In this document: positions 19,911 through 27,855 of the stretch, one piece after another
Layout: the number at the start of each line of letters is the position of its first letter
How positions within the stretch are numbered: the stretch's first letter is position 1
Assembly (NCBI GenBank): GCA_030248135.1
Contig: JASANC010004355.1
Coordinates: 124,001-188,000, forward strand
Reading direction: 5' to 3'
Length of the DNA stretch: 64,000 nt
Source: Theristus sp. LFF4_11
Lineage: Eukaryota > Nematoda > Chromadorea > Monhysterida > Xyalidae
Notes under the pieces: generated by a model
Told to the model about the DNA's origin: nothing
The model's database searches: none
The model's input: only the letters and a program-made list of their open reading frames with translations
Made by a program: the position numbers and the translations under genes

Positions 19911-19939
19911 AAAACGGATTGTAAATTACAATCCGTTTT
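19911..19939 (-). terminator. Perfect 29-bp palindrome: inverted centromere unit doubling as parB terminator
   Basis: The arm AAAACGGATTGTAA and its complement surround one base, so the 17-bp dyad is here extended to a perfect palindrome. Read on the minus strand, 30 bases after the parB stop, the stem ends in eight T, the form of an intrinsic terminator. It is also the only inverted copy of the ParB-site candidate. Confidence 0.75.
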
Positions 19940-19968
19940 CTGGAATTATTATTAGATAAAGATGGTAG

Positions 19969-20928
19969 TTACATTAAACCACCGACATCCTTGAGCGCTG
20001 CAATAATATCATCCGTACTAGATTCACGAGGCAAACCTTCAAAGGTCATTGTGACTTTATCGCCTATCCGTTTAACTTTAAGCTTAGAGCCATTAAGAAT
20101 GGTCGTTTTATTAATAGGCTTTTCCTCACCTTCAACAGAAGAAATAACAGACTTTAGGAAAAGATTGTTTTTTCTATCAGGGTAATTGGCTTTGATCATT
20201 TCTACAGCATCAGATAACGCCTGTGGGTCTTCCTTGTATAAACTTCCAATTCGAACAAGCTGATTTAATTTTACTTTAGTAACGTCCACTAACTTTTCAG
20301 CGAGGCCTAATGCATCATAAGCGTCTCTAGCCTTCATTGTTCGAGCAAAATTACCAGCATCCCACCCTATCATTTCAGCTATCTCTTTACCCGTAAGAAC
20401 TTTATCGTCAACTAAAGGCAAAATTGAAAGCCAGCGCTCAAAAGGAAGGATGTCGTTTCTATCCTCGTTCTCACTGAACATAAGCTTTGCGGCTTCAGCA
20501 TCATTCAGCGTCTTAATGAATGCTTTAAAAAATCCTACCGTGCGCGATGCTTCAAAACGCAACCTACCCACGATTAACTCATAGATGATGCGACCATCTT
20601 TAGTAGTTTCATTTGTTCTTCGAACAACACCCGGAATATGCTGCCCATCAGCCTCAATAGACTTACGTAACTGTGCAACCCTTTCTGTATCAAGAGAGCT
20701 ATTGTGTCTATCATGGTATTTAAAGATTTTTACTTGGTCATGCTCAAGTTGAAGAACCGGCTCTTTGATAGTTTTAGGACGCTTTTCATGAACGCCCATA
20801 GCAAGATTTACGGCCGGATTAACTGTTTTCTTGGAATCAGGTTCGCTTTTCTGTTGATTAGCATTTTGTTCATCATCACTCTTGATTACTTCAAGCAAGC
20901 CAAGCATATGACTGGTCTTTTTACTCAT
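19969..20928 (-). CDS. parB: Plasmid partition protein ParB (SopB-like)
   Basis: 319 residues (SopB is 323). The N-terminus (M-S-K-K-T-S-H-M-L-G-L-L) resembles the ParA-contacting tail. A ParB/Srx-type nuclease-fold domain lies at about 60-160 (I-V-G-R-L-R-F-E-A-S, with E-N-E-D-R in place of the usual E-N-x-x-R box), then an HTH at about 165-200 (L-T-G-K-E-I-A-E-M-I-G-W) and a C-terminal dimer domain. It starts three bases after the parA stop. It should bind the adjacent 44-bp repeat array and link it to ParA. Confidence 0.92.
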   Translation of the reverse strand: MSKKTSHMLGLLEVIKSDDEQNANQQKSEPDSKKTVNPAVNLAMGVHEKRPKTIKEPVLQLEHDQVKIFKYHDRHNSSLDTERVAQLRKSIEADGQHIPGVVRRTNETTKDGRIIYELIVGRLRFEASRTVGFFKAFIKTLNDAEAAKLMFSENEDRNDILPFERWLSILPLVDDKVLTGKEIAEMIGWDAGNFARTMKARDAYDALGLAEKLVDVTKVKLNQLVRIGSLYKEDPQALSDAVEMIKANYPDRKNNLFLKSVISSVEGEEKPINKTTILNGSKLKVKRIGDKVTMTFEGLPRESSTDDIIAALKDVGGLM

Positions 20929-20931
20929 CTG

Positions 20932-22089
20932 TTAAACCTCGTCGTCTGTACTATCATGGAAACTATTCAAGCTTGCTAAATCAGTAATTATCTCACTGAA
21001 CAAGTCTTTCATGTTTTCGGTTATACGCTTATCAGGCTTAACTGCCTCATATGGTGTTTGAAACACTGCTGAAGCATTATCAATGGACTCTGAATGTAGC
21101 ATGCTGTTTGCATACATATGTCTGCCTAGAACAGCTTCCATAACCTCAATAAATTCATTGCTCTTAGTGTTTCGGCGATCATACATTGACGCCATAACTT
21201 TAATACTCTTAAAAACCTTCCCTGATGCTACTTTGTATACGTATTCAGTAGCCATTTCGAGAAATTGTCGTGTACTAACAAAATCAAGCATACGCGGAGG
21301 GCAGGGGATAATGATATTGTCTACACTAAGAAGTGTTTGAAGACCGATTATGCCAAGGCTAGGAGGTGCGTCTACGAAAACAAAGTCATAGTTATGTCTA
21401 ACTGTATCAATACCTTCTTTCAGTCGTTGAAAATATTCAATTGGATCATCATCGCCGCTACTAATCTGATTAACAGCTTCAAATTCAGAACTAGATAAAT
21501 GTTGCGTAGCAGGGATGATATGCAGATTATCGAAATGAGTTTCACGTATCGCATAATCAAGCGTCGTCTCTTCTGAATATAAAGTAAAAGGTAACACAGT
21601 GTCATAAGCATCGACATCACCATCACCTACTATACCAAAAAGAGCACTCGTGCTCGCTTGGCTATCCATATCAATTATCAGTACTTTATAGCCATTAAGC
21701 GCACAATATTGAGCAATGTTGACAGCCGTAGTTGTTTTACCTACGCCACCTTTAAAGTTATATAGCGCGGTAGTTATTCCTAAACGCCTTGTGGGTGAAT
21801 CCTTTTTCAATCTGGGAACAATTTTGAAGTGCTGTCGTAGAATATTCACTTGCTCAAGCGTATAGCCGATTCTACGTCCTGTTTCAGGGTTTACCTCTGG
21901 CTTTTCAATTACTCCATCTTCTTCGGCTTTATACAAAGTTGAAGTCGTCTTTTTAATGAAATGGCATACCTCTTTAGTCGAGAAAAGTCTCATTTTCCTT
22001 TGAGTATGCGGTGAAATTCCCGCTTCACGAGCGTGCTTGATAAGTTTATCCATCGCTTCCGTGACTGTCTTTAATGATGTTTCTGACAC
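20932..22089 (-). CDS. parA: Plasmid partition ATPase ParA (SopA-like, type Ia)
   Basis: I start at the GTG at 22089, eight bases after GAGGAG; a reading from 22137 has no ribosome site. The 385-residue product matches SopA (388). An N-terminal winged/MerR-like HTH (F-S-T-K-E-V-C-H-F-I) is followed by a P-loop K-G-G-V-G-K-T-T, Walker A' (D-M-D-S-Q-A-S) and Walker B-like V-F-V-D-A-P-P. Type Ia ParA proteins move ParB-bound plasmids over the nucleoid and repress their own promoter through the HTH. Confidence 0.94.
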   Translation of the reverse strand: MSETSLKTVTEAMDKLIKHAREAGISPHTQRKMRLFSTKEVCHFIKKTTSTLYKAEEDGVIEKPEVNPETGRRIGYTLEQVNILRQHFKIVPRLKKDSPTRRLGITTALYNFKGGVGKTTTAVNIAQYCALNGYKVLIIDMDSQASTSALFGIVGDGDVDAYDTVLPFTLYSEETTLDYAIRETHFDNLHIIPATQHLSSSEFEAVNQISSGDDDPIEYFQRLKEGIDTVRHNYDFVFVDAPPSLGIIGLQTLLSVDNIIIPCPPRMLDFVSTRQFLEMATEYVYKVASGKVFKSIKVMASMYDRRNTKSNEFIEVMEAVLGRHMYANSMLHSESIDNASAVFQTPYEAVKPDKRITENMKDLFSEIITDLASLNSFHDSTDDEV

Positions 22090-22106
22090 TTGAATAACTC
22101 CTCTAA

Positions 22107-22126
22107 ATCGTGTAAAGATCGTGTAA
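22107..22126. promoter_or_regulatory. Direct repeat ATCGTGTAA, candidate ParA operator
   Basis: ATCGTGTAA occurs at 22107 and again 11 bases on, just upstream of the parA start, in the 84-base gap between the divergent parA and rep genes. The place fits autoregulation by the ParA HTH. Confidence 0.45.
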
Positions 22127-22173
22127 TACCTATTCAACTATACTAATACAAAAAAATATAAAAAAAAGTAAAG

Positions 22174-23364
22174 ATGTGGTATTTTATGGAAATATTTACA
22201 GATAAGAAAAAAAATCCAATGAAAAATACTAACGCGCACGATGGGCGAGGGATGCGAGACTATAAAAACAAGTTTTTCCAGACCCTATCAGAAAAATTGT
22301 CACAAGAAATACCAGAGGTATCGCTAGCAGCTTTAAGCCTTGAACTGTCAAAGGTTTCGGAACTTAAAATTCAGCCGCACCTAATTGATAAAATCCTTTC
22401 AGAAATAATAGCGAATGGGGTATCAAAAAATCCTTTAACGATTACTAAAGAATTCGTAACGCTATATCGCACATACATGCACAGTGAACCACATAAAACA
22501 CCCGATAAGCAGCTTAAAAATTATGAAAAAGAAATAGAGCTAGCGATTCAAATGTCGGAGAGGCAAGAGCGAGAAATTTGGTATAATTATTCGACGTTCT
22601 GTACTCACTTTTTACCACCATCACCGACTGATAAAAAAGAAATATCGACAACGTACCCTAACAACGTAATGACAATCAGCTCGATAGGTGATGCTATGTT
22701 ACCTTACGGTTCTATCCCACGAATTATCATTTGTTATTTGAGCACTGAAGCAAAAATTACTCGTGAGCGCACGATTCCGATAGGGAAAACAATCCACGAT
22801 TTCGTTAAAAAGATTGGTTATACCCCCAGTTACATCGCTAATGGAACAAATGAACAAGTGTTGGAACATCTTGAGAGATTATATAGAACAGAATTTTCAC
22901 ATGATTACTCTGAGTCTAGGTATCTTGAAGACGGTACTAAAGAAACGCTTAGGCATCAAAAGAGCTTTAAAATCTTTGATGAAAAATTATCCTTTGAATC
23001 TGTCAAAGATAATATCGTAAAGCAACAAATGACATCTGTGACTTTATCGGAAACCTTCTTTAACGAAATTCAAGCGCACTCTGTACCTTTGAGCCTTGAA
23101 ATATTGAAAAGCCTCAAACGCTCTCCACTGGCATTAGACCTCTACGTCTTTATTAGTTACCGTTCTAACACAGGTCGTGTTATCGGTATAAAGTTAAATG
23201 ACCTGATGAATCAATTTGCAATTGATTACGAAAAATGGCGTTTCAAACAACGCCTAACTACTGCACTGACGCTTGTGAAAAAAATGTGGCCAGACTGCAA
23301 TGCAATTATAAAGGAAAACACTCTTATCATTCACAACACATTGCCTTCTGTTCCTACGAGCTAA
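22174..23364 (+). CDS. repA: Plasmid replication initiator, RepA_C-type
   Basis: 396 residues from the first ATG; ATG at 22186 or 22219 are alternatives and no strong ribosome site decides. The middle (about residues 170-260) has the pattern of the plasmid RepA family (PF04796): P-Y-G-S-I-P-R-I-I-I-C-Y-L-S-T-E-A, a basic I-P-I-G-K-T segment, then G-T-N-E-Q-V-L-E-H-L-E-R-L. Such proteins bind iterons and start replication; iterons lie about 350 bases downstream. The gene is divergent from parA and ends in a terminator at 23381. Confidence 0.8.
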   Translation: MWYFMEIFTDKKKNPMKNTNAHDGRGMRDYKNKFFQTLSEKLSQEIPEVSLAALSLELSKVSELKIQPHLIDKILSEIIANGVSKNPLTITKEFVTLYRTYMHSEPHKTPDKQLKNYEKEIELAIQMSERQEREIWYNYSTFCTHFLPPSPTDKKEISTTYPNNVMTISSIGDAMLPYGSIPRIIICYLSTEAKITRERTIPIGKTIHDFVKKIGYTPSYIANGTNEQVLEHLERLYRTEFSHDYSESRYLEDGTKETLRHQKSFKIFDEKLSFESVKDNIVKQQMTSVTLSETFFNEIQAHSVPLSLEILKSLKRSPLALDLYVFISYRSNTGRVIGIKLNDLMNQFAIDYEKWRFKQRLTTALTLVKKMWPDCNAIIKENTLIIHNTLPSVPTS

Positions 23365-23380
23365 AAGATATGAAAAATAT

Positions 23381-23409
23381 AAAAAGCTGGGTATAACCCG
23401 GCTTTTTTA
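23381..23409 (+). terminator. Terminator after repA
   Basis: AAAAAGC, a GGGT/ACCC stem and GCTTTTT follow the repA stop by 17 bases. Confidence 0.8.
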
Positions 23410-24017
23410 TTATCAAAAACGGCCATTTTCCTATACTGACTACACTTTCATCAAACTAACTTTCATTAAAAACCACCACATTCGTACTATAGGTACACTT
23501 CATTCCAGCCAATTTTTATTAAAACCACCACGTACCTACTATAGAAGAGCTTAACTCCAACTAAATTTCGTAATAAAAAACTAATTATATTTAAAGATAT
23601 TCCTAAATTAATAAATATCTATATTTTTAAAAATTTTAAAAAAATATTAAAGACCACCATTAAACATGGCGGGTATAGAGAATTCGTCATATATAATGAG
23701 GTTTTCACCATAGTATGAACGCGGTGGTTTTATAGTAGGAACGCGGTGGTTTCGTAGTAAGAACGCGGTGGTTTCGTAGTAAGAACGCGGTGGTTTCGTA
23801 GATCAAAATGGCGGGTAATTAGATCAATGTGGTGGAAACACCGCTACAGGCCAATAGATACATGGCTTACAAAGCATACCAAGTAGCTTTTCAAGTAGTT
23901 TAAGGGTTATAAGTATAAAGAGGGAAACGACCCCACGACTTCGCTTCGCTAACGTCACGGGGTTTTTCATTATAATAGGGTATAGGGGAGGAGTGCTAAC
24001 TGAAACAATAATACTAA
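23410..24017. other. Candidate origin of replication region
   Basis: About 600 bases without a gene. In order: two sites resembling inverted iterons (AAACCACCACATTCGTACTA near 23470 and a related one near 23522), a very AT-rich stretch (23570-23650), four direct iterons (23717-23804), two partial copies (GGCGGGTAATTAGATC, GTGGTGGAAACACC) and an imperfect hairpin with a T-run at about 23930-23967. Iterons plus an AT-rich melting tract next to repA are the layout of an iteron-controlled origin. I saw no clear DnaA box. Confidence 0.75.
23717..23804 (+). repeat. Four 22-bp iterons
   Basis: GAACGCGGTGGTTTCGTAGT, with 22-bp spacing, starts at 23717, 23739, 23761 and 23783. The first copy differs (TTTTATAGTAG). 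Two helical turns per unit place the initiator on one DNA face. Confidence 0.9.
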
Positions 24018-24461
24018 CTAAAGCAGTTCAGCTAACTCCATATCACTCTCGTTTATAATAAGGTCATCATATAAAGGTTTGTCTGGTAATTTCTCATCTG
24101 TTGGCTGCGTCTGTATAACCTCCTTTTTTTTGCCAGAAAATATTGGCTTAGTATCGAATTTAGAATTTGCACTCTCAATAAAACTGAGCATTCGAATTAC
24201 TTCTGCGGTCCGATGCCGAGAAGCAAAGGTATTTAGATGTTCATACAAATCTGGGTGAGAAGCTTTAGTGATACGCAGCCTGATATTACAAGATTGAAAT
24301 CCATCAGCGGCTTCTAGTGGATATGAGATATTGTTTAGAGCTAATCGCATGAAAAGTCGTATTATCTCATTTCGACCCTTTCCATCTAATTTGGAAACAA
24401 GTGCAGTTATATTCGGTAACTCTTCATTATCAAGTCTAAACTTGCACATGATATCAGACAT
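24018..24461 (-). CDS. ParR/SrpR-like partner of the actin-type partition protein
   Basis: 147 residues, starting three bases after the ParM-like stop. The first 90 residues are basic and helical with a beginning that could form a ribbon-helix-helix or similar DNA-binding domain; the tail is acidic and flexible, like ParR proteins that contact the filament end. SXT/R391 elements have the same arrangement (srpM-srpR). Identified mainly by position and shape; sequence similarity is not obvious by eye. Confidence 0.6.
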   Translation of the reverse strand: MSDIMCKFRLDNEELPNITALVSKLDGKGRNEIIRLFMRLALNNISYPLEAADGFQSCNIRLRITKASHPDLYEHLNTFASRHRTAEVIRMLSFIESANSKFDTKPIFSGKKKEVIQTQPTDEKLPDKPLYDDLIINESDMELAELL

Positions 24462-24463
24462 CG

Positions 24464-25525
24464 TTATTTACCTGATTTGGCCTTCAATGCGCCACCATAT
24501 TGCAAACCTTTGCCAACTGCATCGATACCATAACTGACTACAGCATGGTGCTTAAAACGACGTTGAATGTGGTCTAATAAAAGTCCTGAAGCACCACCAA
24601 CAACAACGATACCATCAAGAGATGCCCCTTTACCTATAACATTGGTTATCTTGTTCGCCGCTTTTTCCATATGAGAAGCAATGAGTTTACTAGCATCAAA
24701 GGAAACAGTTTCTGACTCGTGAATTGGGAAATTAAATGTTTTACCAAACATAGACAGACTTCCTGTTTCAAAAGCCTTGTTGATAATAGATGGTGAAACC
24801 TCACCAATATCGAAGACCTTACTTGAGCCGAGGTATTCAGCAATTTCATGTACTAGAACAGACATACCAAGGTCTATTGCACCAGATAGTTTTTCGTCTG
24901 GTCTCATGTTATTTATCGAAAGCCAATCAAGAGTTAAGTAGCCAATATCAATTACTAGGAAGTTTTTATTAATTAGGCTTCGCAGTCCAGTTTCAGGCGA
25001 TGATTCATATACATGGTAAAGTAACCCCGCGAATGGTTGACTGACAATCCACACATTATTTATAGCAATATGACGTTGACCAATCTTAATATTCTTGGCC
25101 ATTGCTTCTAATTTTGGTTTAAGGTGCATCCGATTGACTGGAAGTGCTAGAGCTAACATGTCAATTTCATCATGAGGTTGCAACGATAGACAACCGAGAA
25201 ACATTGCTAGATATTCATCACTATCGATGTAGTTGTCATTAAGTACTTCAACGCTTTTACGCTCACTAGATAAACCTACATCCGTTCCAACTTGCCACTC
25301 GTTGTCGTTAACGGTAACAACTGCACTTTTCCCTGTGGTAACTAGTAGACCACCCGTCAAATCACTTCTGGAACCGAGTTGTTTAGGGCGAGAGGGCATC
25401 GTCATCGAGTTCATATGCTTGCCATTGGCGCTATAAACTAATGTGGTACTTCCATATCCCACTTCAATTGACACAATAGAAGGATGAACCTTCTCATTAC
25501 TCATGATTTTTTCAGCTACTGACAT
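24464..25525 (-). CDS. parM: Actin-like plasmid segregation ATPase (ParM/SrpM-like)
   Basis: 353 residues from the ATG at 25525, which has GAGG eight bases upstream; the longer reading from 25582 runs into the repeats. Actin-fold nucleotide motifs are visible: phosphate-1 S-I-E-V-G-Y-G-S-T, phosphate-2 V-I-D-I-G-Y-L-T, and adenosine loop V-V-V-G-G-A-S-G. Such proteins form filaments that push plasmid copies apart. An acidic Glu replaces the usual Asp in the first motif. Repeats directly upstream are the likely centromere and operator. This is a second partition system beside parAB. Confidence 0.85.
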   Translation of the reverse strand: MSVAEKIMSNEKVHPSIVSIEVGYGSTTLVYSANGKHMNSMTMPSRPKQLGSRSDLTGGLLVTTGKSAVVTVNDNEWQVGTDVGLSSERKSVEVLNDNYIDSDEYLAMFLGCLSLQPHDEIDMLALALPVNRMHLKPKLEAMAKNIKIGQRHIAINNVWIVSQPFAGLLYHVYESSPETGLRSLINKNFLVIDIGYLTLDWLSINNMRPDEKLSGAIDLGMSVLVHEIAEYLGSSKVFDIGEVSPSIINKAFETGSLSMFGKTFNFPIHESETVSFDASKLIASHMEKAANKITNVIGKGASLDGIVVVGGASGLLLDHIQRRFKHHAVVSYGIDAVGKGLQYGGALKAKSGK

Positions 25526-25553
25526 CTTATACCTCGTATATACCAAAAATTCA

Positions 25554-25709
25554 CTGGGACACAAACGTGTCACTTGGGACACAAATATGTCACTTGGGAC
25601 ACAAACGCGCCCCTAAGAAAAACAAGAACATTTACTCTGAAAATGAGTTGGGACACAAAAATGTCACTTGGGACACAAAAATGTTACTAGGGACACAAAC
25701 GTGTCCCTA
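25554..25709. repeat. Six 20-bp-period repeats upstream of parM: candidate parC centromere/operator
   Basis: TTGGGACACAAANNTGTCAC occurs in two blocks of three: GGGAC at 25556, 25576, 25596 and at 25650, 25670, 25690, with exact 20-bp periods in each block and an AT-rich gap of 34 bases. Two blocks of repeats upstream of an actin-type partition gene are the architecture of R1 parC. Confidence 0.85.
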
Positions 25710-25817
25710 GATAAATAATAAAGTGCGAAACAAGCATGTATTGACTATTAAGAGGTCTAAATCGTGGTGTTAATGAATTTATCGAATCACCATCAGAATA
25801 GGATAACTAATGTTCAA

Positions 25818-26290
25818 GTAAGTTATTTATAACCTACTAAGTATTGATGAAATAACAAATAAAGCTGTGAAAACAATTACATATGTAAATTTCGATAAAA
25901 AGGAATAATGTATAGATATGAGGATAATGAGAAGAATATGCATCTATAGTAACAATTATAAACAATAGTAGGTTATATATAACCTACTAGGGATTGATGA
26001 AATAACAAATAAAGCTGTAAAAACAGTTGCATATGTAAATTTCGATAAAAAGGAATAATGTATAGATATGAGGATAATGAAAAGAATATGCATCTATAGT
26101 AACAGTTATAAACAATAGTAGGTTATATATAACCTACTAAGGATTGATGAAATAACAAATAAAGCTGTAAAAACAATTACATATGTAAATATCGACAAAA
26201 AGGAATAATGTATAGATATGAGGATAATGAACAGAATATGCATCTATAGTAACAATTATAAACAATAGTAGGTTATATATAACCTACTGA
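25818..26290. repeat. Three 150-bp tandem repeats bounded by 24-bp palindromes; oriT candidate
   Basis: Units begin at 25831, 25981 and 26131 and are almost identical. Each junction carries a 24-bp palindrome with TAGTAGGTTA/TAACCTACTA arms (perfect at 25966 and 26116, one mismatch at 26266, degenerate near 25818). Units are AT-rich and contain no convincing ORF. They lie between the parM locus and the MobI-like gene. In SXT and IncC the transfer origin is beside mobI, so this 970-base gap (25526-26556) is the best place for oriT. The repeats could also be protein-binding sites for MobI or an autoregulator. Confidence 0.85.
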
Positions 26291-26556
26291 AATGTTCAAA
26301 AACCAATTAAACCTATATTTAACAGATAGATAAACAATGAATCAACCTATCTGAATTCTATGTAATTATTCTGTATATTTTTACTTTAATACTGCAAATT
26401 TAGTCAAACGAAAGGATATAAATCATTAATTATACTTAAATAACAATGACTTATGAAAGCAAGGCATCAATGGACAAAATTAAAAATGACAATTTAAAAT
26501 CCATAATTTATAGTTCGGTAGGTTATTAAATTATTACATACTACTTTGGTAAAAAA

Positions 26557-27087
26557 ATGTTTGGAGAAAAATACGTTAAATTGCATCTCGCTCAGAGAGA
26601 ATGTGTGCATGTGCTCCTTCAGGATATTGAAACGCAGATATCTGTTTATGTGGGCATGATGAACAATGTGCGTAACAACAAAGTCAGTAAAGCTGATTCT
26701 AAGTACAGATATACGCTCATTCCGAAAATGACAATTCGTAGTGATAGATATAAGCCAGAGGTATTTCCTGAATACAATGAAAAGGACGGTGCTCCTCGGA
26801 TTAGGTGGTATCAGTACGACTCAGTTAGACGGGCAGGTGTCAACAAGGTATCTAGAGAAGTCCCTGTGAACAAAACAGGCTACACTCTAGCAACTTTCAT
26901 GAAATTCGCTCCGGTAGAAATTGCTAAGCTCGCCTTCGAAACCGAGCAAATAATAAATGAGTACAGGGGAGTTATATCTGACCTTTATCTTTTGAAAAAG
27001 GTAAAAAGGCGAGTTAATAAAATGCCTGACCTAAGAGAAGAGCTTGAAGAAGCATACGCATCCGCATCAGTGAAAACTGATAATTAA
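26557..27087 (+). CDS. MobI-like auxiliary mobilisation protein (tentative)
   Basis: 176 residues. It has an N-terminal helical region, a basic middle (R-S-D-R-Y-K-P-E-V-F-P) with R-I-R-W-Y-Q-Y-D and a helical C-terminus (K-K-V-K-R-R-V-N-K). Size, position directly beside a repeat-rich non-coding region and upstream of the relaxase gene match mobI of SXT/R391 and IncC, needed for oriT processing. I cannot confirm similarity by eye. The ribosome site is weak. It is followed, 90 bases on, by another gene of the same strand. Confidence 0.5.
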   Translation: MFGEKYVKLHLAQRECVHVLLQDIETQISVYVGMMNNVRNNKVSKADSKYRYTLIPKMTIRSDRYKPEVFPEYNEKDGAPRIRWYQYDSVRRAGVNKVSREVPVNKTGYTLATFMKFAPVEIAKLAFETEQIINEYRGVISDLYLLKKVKRRVNKMPDLREELEEAYASASVKTDN

Positions 27088-27177
27088 GGGCTCAAAAGAG
27101 ACACCTTAAATCCCATACCTCCTTCTGAAAATGAGACATCATTATGATGCCTGAAATTATTTTCAAAGGAGAAAACC

Positions 27178-27855
27178 ATGGCAGACATCAAAGGCGCAGT
27201 ATTAAGCGCCACTCAAAAAATAAACATCCGCAGCGCCTCAATCGGTAATTACTATGAAAGGAATAAAAAACGAATTACCCAAGCAGGCGCGAAATTTCTA
27301 GAACTTAGCGAGACTGCAAAACAGCGTGATGACTGGAAAGGTCGTCTTGAATTGTGGAAGCAAGATACACTTATCATAGGTAACGAAAGTGTAGACAAGC
27401 TAAAAGTCCAACTTGAAAAATTGGGTAACGATACCTTTCAAGTAGAAAGCAATGACTCTCCATTCGAAATGGAAATCGCCCATCCCTTTATGAACAACAT
27501 CAAAAGTCTCATTGAGAACATTGATGCGATCATGTGCCAAATACAATTGCAATGGGTGAGCGGTTTAGTTGATGACTTTATTTACGAACAAGCTTCAAAT
27601 CAAAGTATCAATGCCTTAAATAAAATCATCTCACGTTTCGTGTATTTATCTGATGAGAGTGCAAAGCGCAATCGCGGCCTGTTCAGCCAAAGAACCTTTG
27701 AACGAATGCTATCTAAAGAAGTACGCGACCTTGCTAATTCGAAGTCAAAAGCAAAAGGTGATACTGGCCAAGCAGAAAACGCAACAACCAAGAACCCTAA
27801 AACAGTAGAAAAGGAGGAAGCTGAAGAACCAAACAAGGGGATTGAAGCTGCATGA
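27178..27855 (+). CDS. Unknown protein upstream of the relaxase, translationally coupled
   Basis: 225 residues with AAGGAG ten bases before the ATG. The protein is soluble and largely helical, with a basic Lys/Ala/Glu-rich tail after residue 185. Its stop overlaps the traI start (ATGA at 27852), so it is made together with the relaxase. I do not recognise it; a relaxosome accessory role is inferred from coupling. Confidence 0.75.
   Translation: MADIKGAVLSATQKINIRSASIGNYYERNKKRITQAGAKFLELSETAKQRDDWKGRLELWKQDTLIIGNESVDKLKVQLEKLGNDTFQVESNDSPFEMEIAHPFMNNIKSLIENIDAIMCQIQLQWVSGLVDDFIYEQASNQSINALNKIISRFVYLSDESAKRNRGLFSQRTFERMLSKEVRDLANSKSKAKGDTGQAENATTKNPKTVEKEEAEEPNKGIEAA

Larger units (their letters stand above)
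16527..19939 (+). repeat. Centromere-like array: about 41 copies of a 17-bp dyad on a 44-bp period
   Basis: GATTGTAATTTACAATC, an 8-bp inverted repeat around a central T, recurs about 41 times by my count, all in the same orientation and 44 bp apart, plus one variant copy at the left end and one inverted copy at the right. Spacers are of two main kinds (CGCAACTTCTCAATAGG... and CGACACTTTTCAGCAGG...) that alternate in higher-order blocks; six or so degenerate units (GTTGTAATCTATAAACG) punctuate the blocks. The array lies directly downstream of parAB, as sopC (12 x 43 bp) does in F, so I infer that ParB binds it. An IS3-family element interrupts it at 17454-18726. Confidence 0.9.

Noticed and set aside
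16527..19939. CRISPR array
   Set aside because: The intervals between the 17-bp dyads are themselves a few repeated sequences, not unique spacers; no cas gene is present; parAB are adjacent.
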